From: Castanea sativa | Taxonomy: Eukaryota > Streptophyta > Magnoliopsida > Fagales > Fagaceae | Direction: 5' to 3' | Assembly: GCF_040712315.1 (NCBI RefSeq) | Contig: NC_134018.1 | Span: 4,611,501-4,675,500, forward strand | DNA: 64,000 nucleotides | The notes under the pieces: generated by a model | Database searches by the model: none | Told to the model about the DNA's origin: nothing | What the model saw: only the letters and a program-made list of their open reading frames with translations | Shown: one piece after another, positions 35,934 to 46,939 of the stretch | How the letters are laid out: each line of letters begins with the position of its first letter | Numbering within the stretch: the first letter of the stretch is position 1 | Made by a program: the position numbers and the translations under genes

Positions 35934-36623
35934 CACTACTTTTCCATAGAGCAATAACCAAATTCTCATCTAAACCTACAAATTCCTATCTCATTTCAAC
36001 CAAATAATTAGAAATTCTACAAAACAGTGGTATTTGATCCTTGAATCATTTTTTAAAAACCTAAATACGATCATCAATCACTAATAATAATAATAATAAT
36101 AATTACTATTTTACTATAGTGTAATAACCAAATTCTCATCTAAACCTACAATTCCTTCATGCATATTTTCCGTTCAAAAAATTAAGGAACAAGAATTTTT
36201 TTACAAAAAATCGCAATTAGGAGCGAAAAAATGTGTGAATTTTTCAAAAACTCGAAAGATATTCTACAAAACGGTGCCGTTTTTGAACTTCAAATCAAAT
36301 TTTCGAAACCTAAATACGATCATCCATGCAATTGAAAGAGAAGAAACCGAACCAGTTTGCGTGAGGATTCGTGCAGTGAACTCTGAACCGATCGATGAGA
36401 ACGATCGGTGACCGTCCGATGCTCAGATCCTGTATTATAGCGCGAGTGAACTCTGAAAATTCAAAGAAACCATAAATTGTAAGAATTTGAATCGTCGATT
36501 GCAGTGTGATTGAAGAATGTGAATGTATTTCAATGCGTTTTTTTGAATTTGAAATTGAATTTTTTGACCTCTGATTTTTCGTAACAAATCGTAGCGCTGT
36601 GAGCTCCCACGGTTTCCCTCCAT
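31889..36623 (-). CDS. SPO11-1: SPO11-1, meiotic double-strand-break transesterase (15 exons)
   Basis: Exons on the minus strand, from the ATG: 36569-36623, 36353-36452, 35090-35154, 34885-34986, 34320-34393, 34067-34083, 33349-33418, 33241-33277, 33027-33074, 32879-32937, 32785-32816, 32559-32664, 32252-32372, 32106-32169, 31889-32015. Every junction has GT and AG, and the sum is 1,077 nt, giving 358 residues with no internal stop. Family features: winged-helix part with the catalytic tyrosine in 'KRDIYYMHPS' (second Tyr, residue 100), Toprim metal-binding residues in 'ILVVEKES' (Glu186) and 'LVDCDPYGFD' (Asp238, Asp240). The protein resembles Arabidopsis SPO11-1 in start ('MEG'), length and exon number. 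In the family, SPO11-1 works with SPO11-2 and the topoVI-B-like partner to cut DNA and start meiotic recombination. Exon 6 is only 17 nt, predicted from frame and homology. The 5' half is duplicated in inverted orientation at 21.4-25.9 kb. Confidence 0.93.
33626..33661. repeat. (TTA)n microsatellite in SPO11-1 intron 6
   Basis: About eleven TTA units in the right arm; the matching place in the left arm (25641-25690) has TAAA/TAA units of another length. Confidence 0.85.
35385..35800 (-). repeat. Degenerate ~105-bp tandem repeat in SPO11-1 intron 2
   Basis: A motif set (caccacatat, agagatggac, tggc.catccatct, gcattggatgcaagccaa) recurs about four times, starting near 35388, 35470, 35580 and 35680. 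The left arm keeps fewer units (23190-23320) and the third copy keeps some at 17470-17630. This points to expansion or contraction between copies. Confidence 0.7.
35872..35933. repeat. (AAT)n microsatellite, about 20 units
   Basis: An almost perfect AAT/ATA run within the part of intron 2 absent from the left arm; a second short one lies near 36080-36103. Confidence 0.9.
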
Positions 36624-38304
36624 TTTTGCTTTCTGTGACTGTGAGTACGATTTTTTCAAATTTTAGATTTTCATTTTCTGGATATTTATAGGTAGGTTCC
36701 AACCCGGAATCGTGCTGTAAAAAGTCGGGTCGACCCGTTTTAGAGCTTGGTTATTTATTTTGTTATTATTATCCTATAGCCCTAAAACTTTTTTTTTTTC
36801 CTTCTAATTTCAAATATTGCGATTGGTGATAAACAAAAATGAAAGTAATTTTGTTTTAATCACAAAAAATTATGCCAATAATTATGAAAAATAATATTAT
36901 TAACATTACTCGTTTATTATTGAATTTAGACACAACTTAATTGTATATCTTACTTTGTAAAGTATATAAATGAAAAGGGTATTTCATCATTTTTTTTAAA
37001 AATTTTTTTTTAAGGATTCAATCAAATGAAAGTAAAATTAAAGAACCGAAATGAATTTCAATCAAACTTAATAATTAAATTACATCATTTTGTGATTATA
37101 GCAACAACTTTTTTAAAAGACCTTGGATGAAAGAACCATATTAGTAACATTTATAAGATGAAATTAACAAAATAAAAGTTCAGAAACAAAAAAAAAAATT
37201 TATTCCAAATTTCGAGAATACAATTTGAACTTTAACGAATGCTTGTAAACCTAGGTATGGTCACTAATATTAACTAATAAGAAGTAGAAATTGAGACATC
37301 TTTAAGGATAAATTGAATTTAGTAAACAACTAACCTAATGAATCAAAATAGCCAAGTACATTGTGACCATGTAACACTATTCACAAAGTGTTTCCAACGA
37401 AGACACGTCAATTTTGGTTCAATTGCACCATTAATTATGGCTTTGAGTCTAGCATTTTTCAAGGCATCAAAGACAAACCTCCTTGTGGTGCATTTTTGAG
37501 TCAGGAAATTCACATTGAAGTAAATTCAGTCCAAAAACTAGTGTATAGACTATAGACTACACAAAATAAAGAAAACATTAAAAGGAAAAATGATCACCAA
37601 CTAATTTTTCAACTCATCCTCGAAACAAAAAAAAAAAACTAATTTTTCAACATTTTAAAAATCAGCATTAATGAAATAAAGAAAACATTAATATTATTTG
37701 TACTACACAATTTTTTCCGCTCTCTTTCTTTTTCTTTTTCGTTACTCTGTTTCAGCCTAACAATCTTGCTATACATTATGCTCAGATGTTAATGTTAAGT
37801 TCATTTTTTTTTTAAATGTTAAATGTCATAAACTAATGGGAAAATACTAGTACACATATCCCATTATACATATTTGGAAATCATGATTTGAAGTCACGAT
37901 TTTTGTATACTTTAAACGTACGTATATGAATCAATGGTGAAACCAGAATTTTAATTTAGGGGAGGAAGATTAAATATAAAAGTACCTGTAAATTATATTT
38001 TGTTCTCATCTTTTTTTTCAAAAAAATTCCCATACCTATAGGTATGGAAATTTAATAATCACTGCTATCCTTAAGGTATTCCAAATTCTAAGGTGATTAT
38101 GAGTTTGAGTACATATTTTAAACAAGTAAAACACATAAACATGAATGAAAAAAGGTAAGTTAACAGAGAAGTTTTCATGCTAAATTTGTATTAGGGAACA
38201 AAAAATTGTGATCCAACTTTTTAAAATCTCTTATTTATTTTGCTACCTTTACTTATTGCCTGCTTATAATCCAATAAGGTATTGGTATATCATGAACTCC
38301 CCAA

Positions 38305-39260
38305 GGCAATCAAATATTTGTCTTAGCATAGATTGATAACCAAGGCAATTGGATTAGAGTTTTTGCACATTAACCTAGAGTTTTTTCTTTGATGTTTCTC
38401 TCCACTACTGTGCAAAGTTGAAGCAGCCCTAAGCAACTATATTGCTCCAGCAGAGTTCCATCAGAAGGTGCCTTTTGAATTTAAGAGGATAAAAATGAAC
38501 TGGAGCGGTAAAAGTAGAGAAGGATTAAGCACATCTCTGTTTGTTAGGATAATGACTTTTTTGTTTCATACTTTTTAGGACAACAATACTTATCTCATTC
38601 AAAAGGAAGGTGTTAGCTGCAATTATACTAATTAGAAGATCAATTGTGGAGCAATAGGTTATTTAATGAATTTTCGACCCAATTCACATGAATGATTAAA
38701 ATTTAAGACTATTTGGCAAAAAGAAAAAGGTTTACCAAACTAAATTGAGAAATCATATATATTCTGGAAAAAGGAAATTTACAAACCAACTAAACAATAC
38801 AAAAGTCTTTTTTTCCCTCAACAAACCACCATACTAGCCAGTTACTAAGACCATGAACTACTTGGTTTGCATTCTTTTTATTCAAACAAAAGAACAATTA
38901 TCAAACTCCTTTGCCAATAACAACCTATCCTCCAGTTCTTATAGCATCAATACATACCTTAAGGGTCTGTCATAATGATAATTTCCCAATGACAGGTCAA
39001 AACTGCGATACAAGCTGTGTCATCATTCAGTTGCATCACAATTAAACTTCAAGAGGCCTCGTTCACTGCTTGGATTTCATTACTAGAATGAGGCAGAAGC
39101 ATGCTCTTCAAAACTCTCATGAAGCTTTAAATTCTGCAAATTTCCCAAAAGCACTTCACCCGTTTGTGTGAACCTGTGTGATTGCGAAATACCATTAGCT
39201 GATCTCATAGAGAATTCTCCTTTATTACTTAATATGCATACCAGTTTATTAGGCCTGCTT
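38305..39260. repeat. Segmental repeat unit 1 (synthase tail plus facing tail)
   Basis: The start decodes on plus as a worn copy of the last residues of the cysteine-synthase-like gene ('atatttgtcttagcatagat' corresponds to its 'YLSQHG' end). The stretch 'gcagagttccatcagaagg' follows as in the other units. At 39050-39250 the minus strand holds the 'GEFSMRSANGISQSHRF' and 'GNLQNLKLHE' tail seen again at 41.6 and 48.2 kb, with its middle lost. Confidence 0.8.
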
Positions 39261-40060
39261 CTTAGACAAAGTTCGTTTTACGCAAGCGTGTCTTACTCAC
39301 TCAAGATTGCAGACGACATCGTTTTGACACAGCTATTCTTCTCTAAACAATTCTGAAATTGCTCTGTTCTTCATGACTTTAAGCTCCAGATATTTTCCTT
39401 ACCAGAATATAGATATTTTATTTATCATGTACAGCTGTATTTTCTGTTAGAGTTTGTTAGATAGGAATCTTCTAGAGGTAGTTACGAGCTATGTATTGTA
39501 TAAATAGTGAGCTTGAATAAAATTCAGTTTCAATCTTCAGAGAATTCTTCATCTCTGGTTTTCTCTGTTTCCACCATTGATAAACCTTCAAGCTCTTCTT
39601 TTTCTTTCACAGGCAAGTAAGGATTACAATTCTAGCAAGGCATATGAAATATTAGCATTAATTCAACTAGAATTGATATTAGCATTAATTCGACTAGTAT
39701 TGATAGGGTCAGAGCTTCCTTTTCCCTTCCTTTTTTTTTTATTTTTTATTTTTTATAATCACCTGTTCTGTTACTCTAATGAACTATGACTCATTCTATT
39801 CAAAGCAATAAGACTTTCTTGATGATTGTGAGGAATGGGGTACATTTCTTAAAGGAGAGACTGCATCACTATGGATGGTATGCTACATTATCTCAGAGGC
39901 TTCGGCTTATTTAGCAGAATTTAATAGTCTACCTCTTAGTGATAAATGTAGAAGTGAAACTGAACTGCAAAGTATTCGTGGGGCAACAGTTTCCTTATAT
40001 TTTTGCAGTTGACCATTGATTGACCGTTATGAGATTCCTTTTCAATCTATTTGATTTTAT
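39261..40060. other. Gene-free stretch with an LTR-like segment
   Basis: No gene. A 129-bp piece (39445-39573) begins TGTTAGAG, contains a TATA-like 'tataaatag' (39497 on) and ends CA, resembling a short Copia- or TRIM-type LTR. No target duplication was found, so this is only suggestive. A 20-bp phrase 'tattagcattaattc' is repeated near 39650 and 39679. Confidence 0.4.
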
Positions 40061-40068
40061 GTGCAAAA

Positions 40069-40430
40069 GATGTAATGGCATGAAGAATTTTGCATGCCAA
40101 AAAGCATTCCAAGATTTGGAAATGGATGCTTTGATGTCTTTTGGAGTGGTGAAAATTATTGTGAAATCCTGGTTCATGATTTGTGTAGATGTAATGGCAT
40201 TAAGAACTTTGCAAGCCAAAAAGCATTCCAAGATTTGGAAAAATGGATGTTTTGATGTCTATATGGAGTGGGGAAAATTATTGTGAAATCCTGGATCATG
40301 ATCTGTATAGATGTAATGGTATGAAGAATTTTGCCAGCCAAAAAGCATTATGAGATTTGGAAATGGATGCTTTGATGTCTCTTTGGAGTGGGAAAAATTA
40401 TTGTGAAATCGTGGTTCTTGATCTGTAGTT
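40069..40430. repeat. Tandem repeat, three units of about 121 bp
   Basis: Units start at 40069, 40188 and 40310 with 'gatgtaatgg.at.aagaa', and each ends with 'gaaatc.tgg.tc.tgat'. They differ at a small number of positions, so the array is fairly young. No coding role is evident. Confidence 0.9.
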
Positions 40431-40849
40431 TTTCATATTTCACCTTGGAATCAGTTGACTGAATCTAATTACAAATGAAGAAATTGTCTTTTACTGTTAA
40501 TTTTGTGATCCAGTAAAAATGAGTTCTCACCTATAGCTTTCTTTAATTAGTGAGCAGAAATGAATTACCATGGTTTGGTACCTTATGCTGCTTTTTGATT
40601 GGTTATGTTTTGCAGGTACTTTGGAACCAAGAAATGGTTAACATTTATTTTATTAATTTTTAAATGAACCATGAACAATAGGGTTATTGGACAAAATAGA
40701 ATGCGGCAAAAAGAATAACTGGTATACTAATCTTTAAGATTTTTGGTCCAAGGCCTTGGCTTCAAAATTCAAAGCACTACAATGGTGCCTGTGTGAACCA
40801 CAGGCGCTATTGTTGCTGCTGCTGCTACTATTTCTATCACCATGGTGGT

Positions 40850-41822
40850 GCTCTCTTACTTGTGCAAAGTTCCCTCAGTAGGTGCCTTCTGAATTTTTGA
40901 GGATAACAATGTACTGGTGCAGTAACACTTATTTTAGATTAAGTACTTCTCTGTTGTTAAATATTAACTATTTGATTTCATTATTTTTGTGATGACAATA
41001 CTCTCATCCAAAGGAAATGAGTTAACTGCAATTATACCAGCTTGAAGATCAATTGTGGGGTAATAAGTTAATGGATTTTGACCCAAATTCAAATGAATTA
41101 AGATTATTTTGTGAAGAGAAAAAGGTTCACCAACTACTTTGAGTAATTATTTCATTTTATTGTAAATAAGACTTACCCTTTTTTTGGGTTGCACAAACGA
41201 AAACTTTACTTACAAACCAATAAAACAGTAGAAGTCTATTGTCCTCAGCAGTACAGAAGTTTTTTTCTCCCCTCTACAAGCCACTATGCATACCCCAATT
41301 ACTAAGACTATGACCTATTTGGTTTGCATTCCTACTATTCCAAACAAGGGAACAACAATCAAACTCCTTTGCCAATACCAGTCTATCCTCCAGTTCTTAT
41401 AGCATCAATATATGATCACTTTCTGCAATTTCATCTCTTCAGAAATCTAAATGTTCCAAAAGAAGAATAGCCTGAGCAACTACTGTTATTGGTGCAACCC
41501 ACATAATTTTCTTGACCCACCTAACTTTTATATTGCCTCAATCACAGATTGAAATGGCAATACAAGCTCTGTCATCATTCAGTCACATCACAATTAAGCT
41601 TCAAGCCTGTCAGAGGCTTCCTTCACTTCTTGGCTTTCATCATTAGAAACATTTCTCTTGAATGATGCAGAAGCATGCTCTTCTAAACCCTCATGAAGCT
41701 TTAAATTCTGCAAATTTCCGCCATGATCTTCACCCGTCTGTGTGAACCTGTGTGATGGAGAAATACCATTAGCTAATCTCAGAGAATTCTCCTTCATTAC
41801 TTAAGATGCATACCAGTTTATT
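40850..41822. repeat. Segmental repeat unit 2
   Basis: It holds 'gtgcaaagttccctcagtag', the 3' flank shared with the other units, and on the minus strand (41594-41797) the frame with 'ENSLRLANGISPSHRF' and 'GGNLQNLKLHEGLEEHA' that is paralogous to 48164-48430. The synthase exon itself is not recognisable here. Confidence 0.75.
41594..41797 (-). pseudogene. Paralogous tail fragment (unknown gene), copy 2
   Basis: A 67-residue acidic, Ser-rich frame. It resembles the frame at 48164-48430 along its length ('NLQNLKLHE', 'EEHASAS.KRN', 'EAS.R'). I do not recognise the family. It lies at the same place relative to the pseudokinase-like relics, so it may be a 3' exon of that gene or of a lost neighbour. 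Confidence 0.55.
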
Positions 41823-41911
41823 AGGAATGAAGTTGGGCACGATATTGGAATTACAATTGTGACTCCTAGAGCGATTGAGTCAGAAATGACACAAGACGAT
41901 TTTTCAACAAG
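41823..41911 (+). pseudogene. Exon relic of a steroleosin/HSD-type dehydrogenase
   Basis: The frame reads 'GITIVTPRAIESEMTQ', the block after the active site in plant 11-beta-hydroxysteroid dehydrogenase-like (steroleosin) short-chain dehydrogenases, where a Gly usually stands at the Arg position. It ends at a GT donor (41912). No other exon is visible nearby, so it is an orphan fragment. Confidence 0.6.
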
Positions 41912-42074
41912 GTATGCTTTAATTTTGCGGTAGTAAATTGTTAATTCAATTTATCTTTTACCCTACCGGTTTCTGTTACATTTATATTAGAGGCATTGAG
42001 GTGTTTAATCCATGCTAATTAAGAGGGTTTACAATCTTTTTAAAACTGTTCTTTCCTGTGAGTATTAGGTAATG

Positions 42075-42230
42075 GGGTAATTATTGGTTACTCCTAGAAT
42101 ACCATAAATATATACTCTCTCCTCTCACATAGCTGTGGGTCTCACTAGTTAAATTTATAGTGAGACCCATAATTCATGTGAGTTGGGAAAGTACGCATTT
42201 ATGGTACTCCCAGAGTATTTAATAATTTTT
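42075..42230. mobile_element. Palindromic MITE, copy 2 (most complete)
   Basis: The left half ('ggtaattattgg', 'taccataaatat', 'cctctcacat', 'ctcactagttaa') and the right half are inverted copies of each other over the whole 156 bp. Related copies lie at 28327 and 50464. It has no coding capacity. Confidence 0.85.
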
Positions 42231-42260
42231 CAGAGATCTAAGTTTAATCCTTACCTACAC

Positions 42261-42411
42261 ACCACCGCATACCCTTGGTGCAATGGTCACTCCACAAGTA
42301 TAAGTGGGGTGTAGGTGGCAAGGGCTGAGGTTCAAGTCTCCAGGAGGGAGCTTTACATATATATACACGTAGATTAGGCTATAGTAGAATTCTATCTTGT
42401 ATAAAAAAAAA
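42261..42411 (+). mobile_element. tRNA-derived SINE, second copy
   Basis: Box A-like 'ggtgcaatggtcactcc' and box B-like 'ggttcaagtctcc' (42329 on), then 'agattaggctatagtagaa', 'tcttgta' and an A-tail. An imperfect 15-bp duplication (aatccttacctacac / aatcattgcctacac) flanks it at 42246-42260 and 42412-42426. It is close in sequence to the SINE at 21826. Confidence 0.88.
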
Positions 42412-42426
42412 AATCATTGCCTACAC

Positions 42427-44029
42427 CAAAAACCGATTGGTATTTTGTTCTGATCATAAAGAGCTATTATTTGAAGCGGATGCCATAAGTTGAATCTCCT
42501 TTAAAATAAAAAATATAATAATAAAAAGGGAAAACAATTTGAACCTCTCGACTCCAGCCCCTTTCATCGCCAAACCCACTGTCTCTGTCCAAGTCACTGG
42601 TGACCCACTGACCCAACTTTCATCACCTCAACCTCAAGCCCATAAAGGTATCTCATCTCAGTTCTCTTTCTATTTTTCTGTGGAATTAAACTATAAATAT
42701 TGAATAACAGAGATGTGTGTGTGATATACTGACATCCCTTTATCTTTTGTGTTGTTTGTCTCTTGGGTGGGGGTCGTGGAGTATGCATTGGGCATACTTT
42801 AATTGTGGTTGTATGATAACACTTTGTCTTGTTGTTTGATTGCAGATTTGTATTAGTGAAACTGATAGATGTTCGCAAGGAAGTGCAATATCCAATCTGT
42901 CTATGTATAATTTTATGATTTTTAAATTCAATGTAAGAAACAGTCACTTCCAAGTGATTCTAAATTTCAATAAATCATAATGATTTATCTCTGTAATCCT
43001 TAAGAATATTTATATATTTAGCAACATGTAAAACCCAAAAAAATGGGGCCTTGCACCTCCATGAGGAAGGTTATCGATTTGATTTCCAAAACATCATATA
43101 TGGTTGCTTCTATGATAGATATAGGTAGATATGTGTGGTTATAAACTCATTGAGAAGAATGTTGTTTTATAATTGTTTCTATTGAATCTCTTGGGTTGTT
43201 AAGATTTTTACTAAAAATAGCAAAATTGGGTGTTACCAAACATACTGGTTGAAATTCATAAATAACCTTTACTGCAAAAATGCTTGAATAGTTAAGAAAA
43301 TATTTGATTACGGGGAAAATGCTGTAACTCTATTTCAAAAACTGCATTAGAAAGAAATTAGTAAAACATTACATTCAAATTTGTCTGTGCATCGCATGGG
43401 TTAGCGACTAGTATTTACTATGCTTCAATATCAATAGGAAACTGATACCAGATAAATAGGATAATCAGATTTTAACAATTAAGAAATATCAAACCTTTTT
43501 TTTTCATAAGTAATAAGAGAATATTATTGATAAAGGAAAAAGAAAATGATGATTCTTGTATAAACTTGATTCTTGAAATATATAAAGCTTTTTGAAAGTG
43601 ACGATTATGTCTTACTTGCAGTTCAACATGCTTAAACCATTTCTTTAGCTTTAACCTCTTGCACAAGAATATCCACACTAACCACGCCATATGCAATTTA
43701 GTTGTTAGATAAGGCCTGATGCAAGATAAAGCAACAATTGTCTTCTTATCATCTCTAGGATTATTTTTGTAGCCAGTTTTTCACATCCATTTTTGAGAGG
43801 TAAGATCCAGTAATTGTACGTGTCTGAAGACTAAACTTTGAAGAATTTTAGATTTCAAAAAATGTTGGCTTGGTGAGGAAAGCTGTAGGATATCAATGAT
43901 TGCCTAAGTACTCAAATATGACATAGCCTCTGTTTTCCCCCTTAGCTTTGTCCCTCTACTATGTACTGCAACCTACTTAATTTTTATTCTCATTGCAAAT
44001 TTTTCTGTCTCAAATACTTGAACCCCTTA
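42427..44029. other. Gene-free DNA before the synthase pseudogene
   Basis: No gene is supported; the open frames are short and match nothing I know. Missing 5' exons of the cysteine-synthase-like pseudogene are not recognisable here. Confidence 0.5.
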
Positions 44030-45227
44030 GAGCTATTGTTGAAAGGGTGAGACCTATCTCAATTACAAACACAGACCACTTTGCCAATATTGCACAGAGA
44101 AGGGCACTGGAAGAAAATGAGGCAACATTAAAACATAGAGAAGTTGACTAAATGAATGGAAAACCCCTAGAGCAAACCATTGATTACACAACTAGTGAAG
44201 AGACCCAAAGTTTGGCTCTACCACATTATTGTAAAGGTGACTTCTTTGCTGATCATTTTGAAAATTTAGCAAACTTCTGAGCACACTATGATGGTACTGG
44301 GCTTGAAATTTGGCAATAGACGGGGTGGTTTAGAAGCATTTTTTGCAGCTGCAGGCACAGGATGGACAGTGGCTAGTCTTTCCAGGTTTCTCCAGGTCAA
44401 TTTATTTTCCCTCCATTAATTTAAACATTCATATTAGATTAGTCAATGAATCCCTTAGCATATGATCGTATGTGTTCAACAGGAAATAATCCAAACATTA
44501 AGTGCTTCTTGATAGATCCTCCGGGTTCTAGTTTAATCAAAAAGGTTACAAGGGGGGGGGGGGGTGATGCACACTAGAGACGATGCTGAAGGACAAAGAT
44601 TGAAGAATCCATTTGACACAATGACAGAAGGACTTGGAAAATATAGGTTAGCACAGAATTTCATGATGGCAAAACTTGATGAGACTTTCAAAGGCACAGA
44701 TTTGAAAGGTGTTGAAATGTCTTGGTTAGAGCATGCCTTTGTTTTTTAAAGTGATATATTTTTCTGATAGAATGAGAATGAAACCAATGGGAAAAAGATT
44801 TTGCCAATTCTACCAGTTTGTTGTTTTGTTGATTCTACTGTGGATTTTTTCCCTTTTTGGTCCACCATTAAAATTTGTCAAATGATGAAACATAAAAAAT
44901 TAAAATCCATTCTTTCACCCATTTTCCTTTGCTGGAACACAAATACTTTCTGTGTGTTTCAATGCTATGCTTCTTGAACTTTATCAGGTTTCTTTTGAAG
45001 AATGATGGGCTCTTTCTTGGAAGTTCATTGGCCATGAATTGTGTTAGAGCCGTCAGACATTTGACGACACAATCCATAGGCCCAGGTCACACTATTGTGA
45101 GTTGTGACTTTTGTGATGGTGGGATGAGTCATTTGAGTAAGTTTTACAGTGCTTAATATCTGTCTCAGCATGGATTGACACCCAAGGCTACTAGATTAGA
45201 GCCTCTTGGACATCAGATGAGTTAGTG
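44030..45227 (+). pseudogene. Cysteine-synthase-like PLP enzyme, 3' exons only
   Basis: Three blocks match the C-terminal half of a plant cysteine-synthase-like protein: 44035-44395 ('GDFFADHFENLANF', 'AFFAAAGTGWTVASLSRFLQ', ending at a GT), 44482-44730 ('KCFLIDPPGSSL', 'GQRLKNPFDTMTEG', 'RLAQNFMMAKLD') and 44985-45227 ('FLLKNDGLFLGSSLAMNC', 'SIGPGHTIV', 'GGMSHLSKFYSA', 'YLSQHGLTPKAT'). The family binds pyridoxal phosphate and makes cysteine or related amino acids. The N-terminal half with the PLP lysine is absent. Breaks include stops at 'ANF*AHYD' and 'EIWQ*TG', a G run of 14 (about 44552-44565) that disturbs the frame, and a stop before 'YLSQHG'. The last exon and 3' flank recur in the segmental units. 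Confidence 0.85.
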
Positions 45228-46130
45228 TGATCCAGAGCTTTGTCTTAGATGTTTATTGTTACTTCCATCCAAAGTTTGAGCAGGCCTATGTGACTATATC
45301 TCTCCAAGAAAATTCTGTATTTAATTCTAATTCATATTGGTGTTTATCCATCTGATTTCTTGTAGTTAAAAAGACACTGGAGCAGCAACACTAGAGCAAG
45401 ATAAGACACATCTATGTTAGGATATTGTCAATTTTCAGTTTCATTCTATTCGGGACATCAATATGTATTTTCTTTAAGAGGTGTACAATATATGTTTCAT
45501 TCAGAGCTGTGTACAAGGATGATTGAAATCATTTTTTCAAGAGAAGTTGAATGAATTAATGCCAATGTACCGTTAATTATTGTCTATGGTAATTTCATGA
45601 GGAAATAAGTTTGCCAGACAAATTTGAGTGGTTAGTTCATTTTACTGTGAATAAGACTCTTAGAGCATCATTGTAGAAGGATATTAACAATGAATACTAC
45701 TTATCTTCCTTGTCTTTTCCTTCTAATCTCTAATCTCTTCCTTTTAATCTCTTAAATTTTGAGTCATTGTGAACTAGGAAGACTTGAAATCAACTTGTTG
45801 GCATGCCTGAAACATTTGGATATGTGATAATGTGAATATGTTTATTATTAACTGGTCCCACTCTCCTATTATTCATCAAATGCAAATCATCTTTAATGGA
45901 CAAGACAAAGGACACAATGCTTTGCATGGCAAAATGAACATACCAACCAAAATTTTTCCGTTGTTATTAAGCAACTGGCGAAAGCAAGTTGAATTTTTCA
46001 ACATTGAGAATATTGTTGTAACCACACACATATAATAATCAAAAATAAAAACTCGTTATTGTGGCTCTTAATGTCCACCCTTGATTCTCCATCATCCAGT
46101 GGCCTAGTGTCCACAACAACTAAACTCTTT
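45228..46130. other. 3' flank of the synthase pseudogene and gene-free DNA
   Basis: 45230-45560 is the 3' flank that the segmental units share ('ccatccaaagtttgagcagg', 'gcaacactagagcaagat'). The remainder shows no gene. Confidence 0.5.
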
Positions 46131-46660
46131 GTGTGTGTGTGTGTGTTCATGCTATTGTTTGTGACTGTCCTCTGTGATAGTGGGATGAGACATCTATGTA
46201 TGTATTGCAATGCCAAATATATGTCTCAGCTAGCATAGATTGATACCCAAGGTTGGATTAGAGTTTTTGGGCATCAAATGAGTTAGTGTGATCTAGAGTC
46301 TTGACTTGGCTGTTTCTCTCCACTTCTATCCAATGTTCAAGCAGCCCTATGCAGCTATATTTCTCTAGCAAAGTTCCCTTAGAAGGTGCCTTCTAAATTT
46401 AAGAGGATAGCAATGAACTAGAGGAGAAACACTAGAGAAGGACTAACCACATCTCTGTTTGTTAGGATAATGACATTTTGGTTTCATATTTTTCAGGACA
46501 ACAATATTTATCTCATTCAAAGGGAAGGTGTTGACTACAATTATTTTAGTTAGACGATCAATTGTGGGGCAATAAGTTATTTAATGAATTTTTTACCCAA
46601 ATTCACATGAATGTTTAAAATTTAAGACTATTTTTAAAAAGAGAACAAGGCCTGCCAAAC
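46131..46660. repeat. Segmental repeat unit 3 (synthase last exon and flank)
   Basis: On plus, 'actgtcctctgtgatagtgg' then 'gatgagacatct' and 'tatatgtctcagc' are the decayed 'GHTIVTILCDSGMRHL' to 'YLSQ' end of the synthase, followed by the shared 3' flank ('ttcccttagaaggtgcc'). Confidence 0.8.
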
Positions 46661-46789
46661 TAAATTGAAAACTCAACTTCAGTATAAACACATTTTACAT
46701 TGAAATTGTGTTTTTGGAAACTTTGATTTCATAGTAAAATTTGAATTTTCAATGCTAAAATAAGAGGCTATTCTAGTCGGAAAGGTACT

Positions 46790-46930
46790 CTGATGAACCA
46801 AATTAGAAATAATCAACCATGGAACAAGTCTCTCAATCTGCCCCAAATCTTCGGTAACATCTATCATTGTTAGCATTTTCTCTATATCTTCCTCAGTACA
46901 TGTCAAGGCAAGGAACAATAAAACTTGATT
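46790..46930 (-). pseudogene. ZRK-like pseudokinase C-terminal relic
   Basis: The minus strand reads 'LALTCTEEDIEKMLTMIDVT', then 'LGQIERLVPWLI', a diverged copy of the end of the pseudokinase at 48476-49585. Only about 45 residues remain. It lies directly after segmental unit 3, as the intact gene lies after unit 4. Confidence 0.85.
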
Positions 46931-46939
46931 TGGATTTGG

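Larger units (their letters stand above)
33435..38297 (-). repeat. Right arm of the large inverted repeat
   Basis: Reverse complement of 21372-25911. It covers exons 1-6 of SPO11-1 and about 1.7 kb upstream (to 38297). It lacks the SINE and the hAT element of the left arm. Compared with the left arm it has about 670 bp more in intron 2 (about 35505-36185) and longer simple repeats. Confidence 0.93.

Noticed and set aside
36310..36702. 130-codon minus-strand frame covering SPO11-1 exons 1 and 2
   Set aside because: It reads through intron 1 in one frame. The spliced model (ATG at 36623, donor after 36569, acceptor before 36452) matches the family start and keeps frame.
42594..42953. 119-codon minus-strand frame
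   Set aside because: No family resemblance, low complexity, no paralogue in the window; treated as chance.
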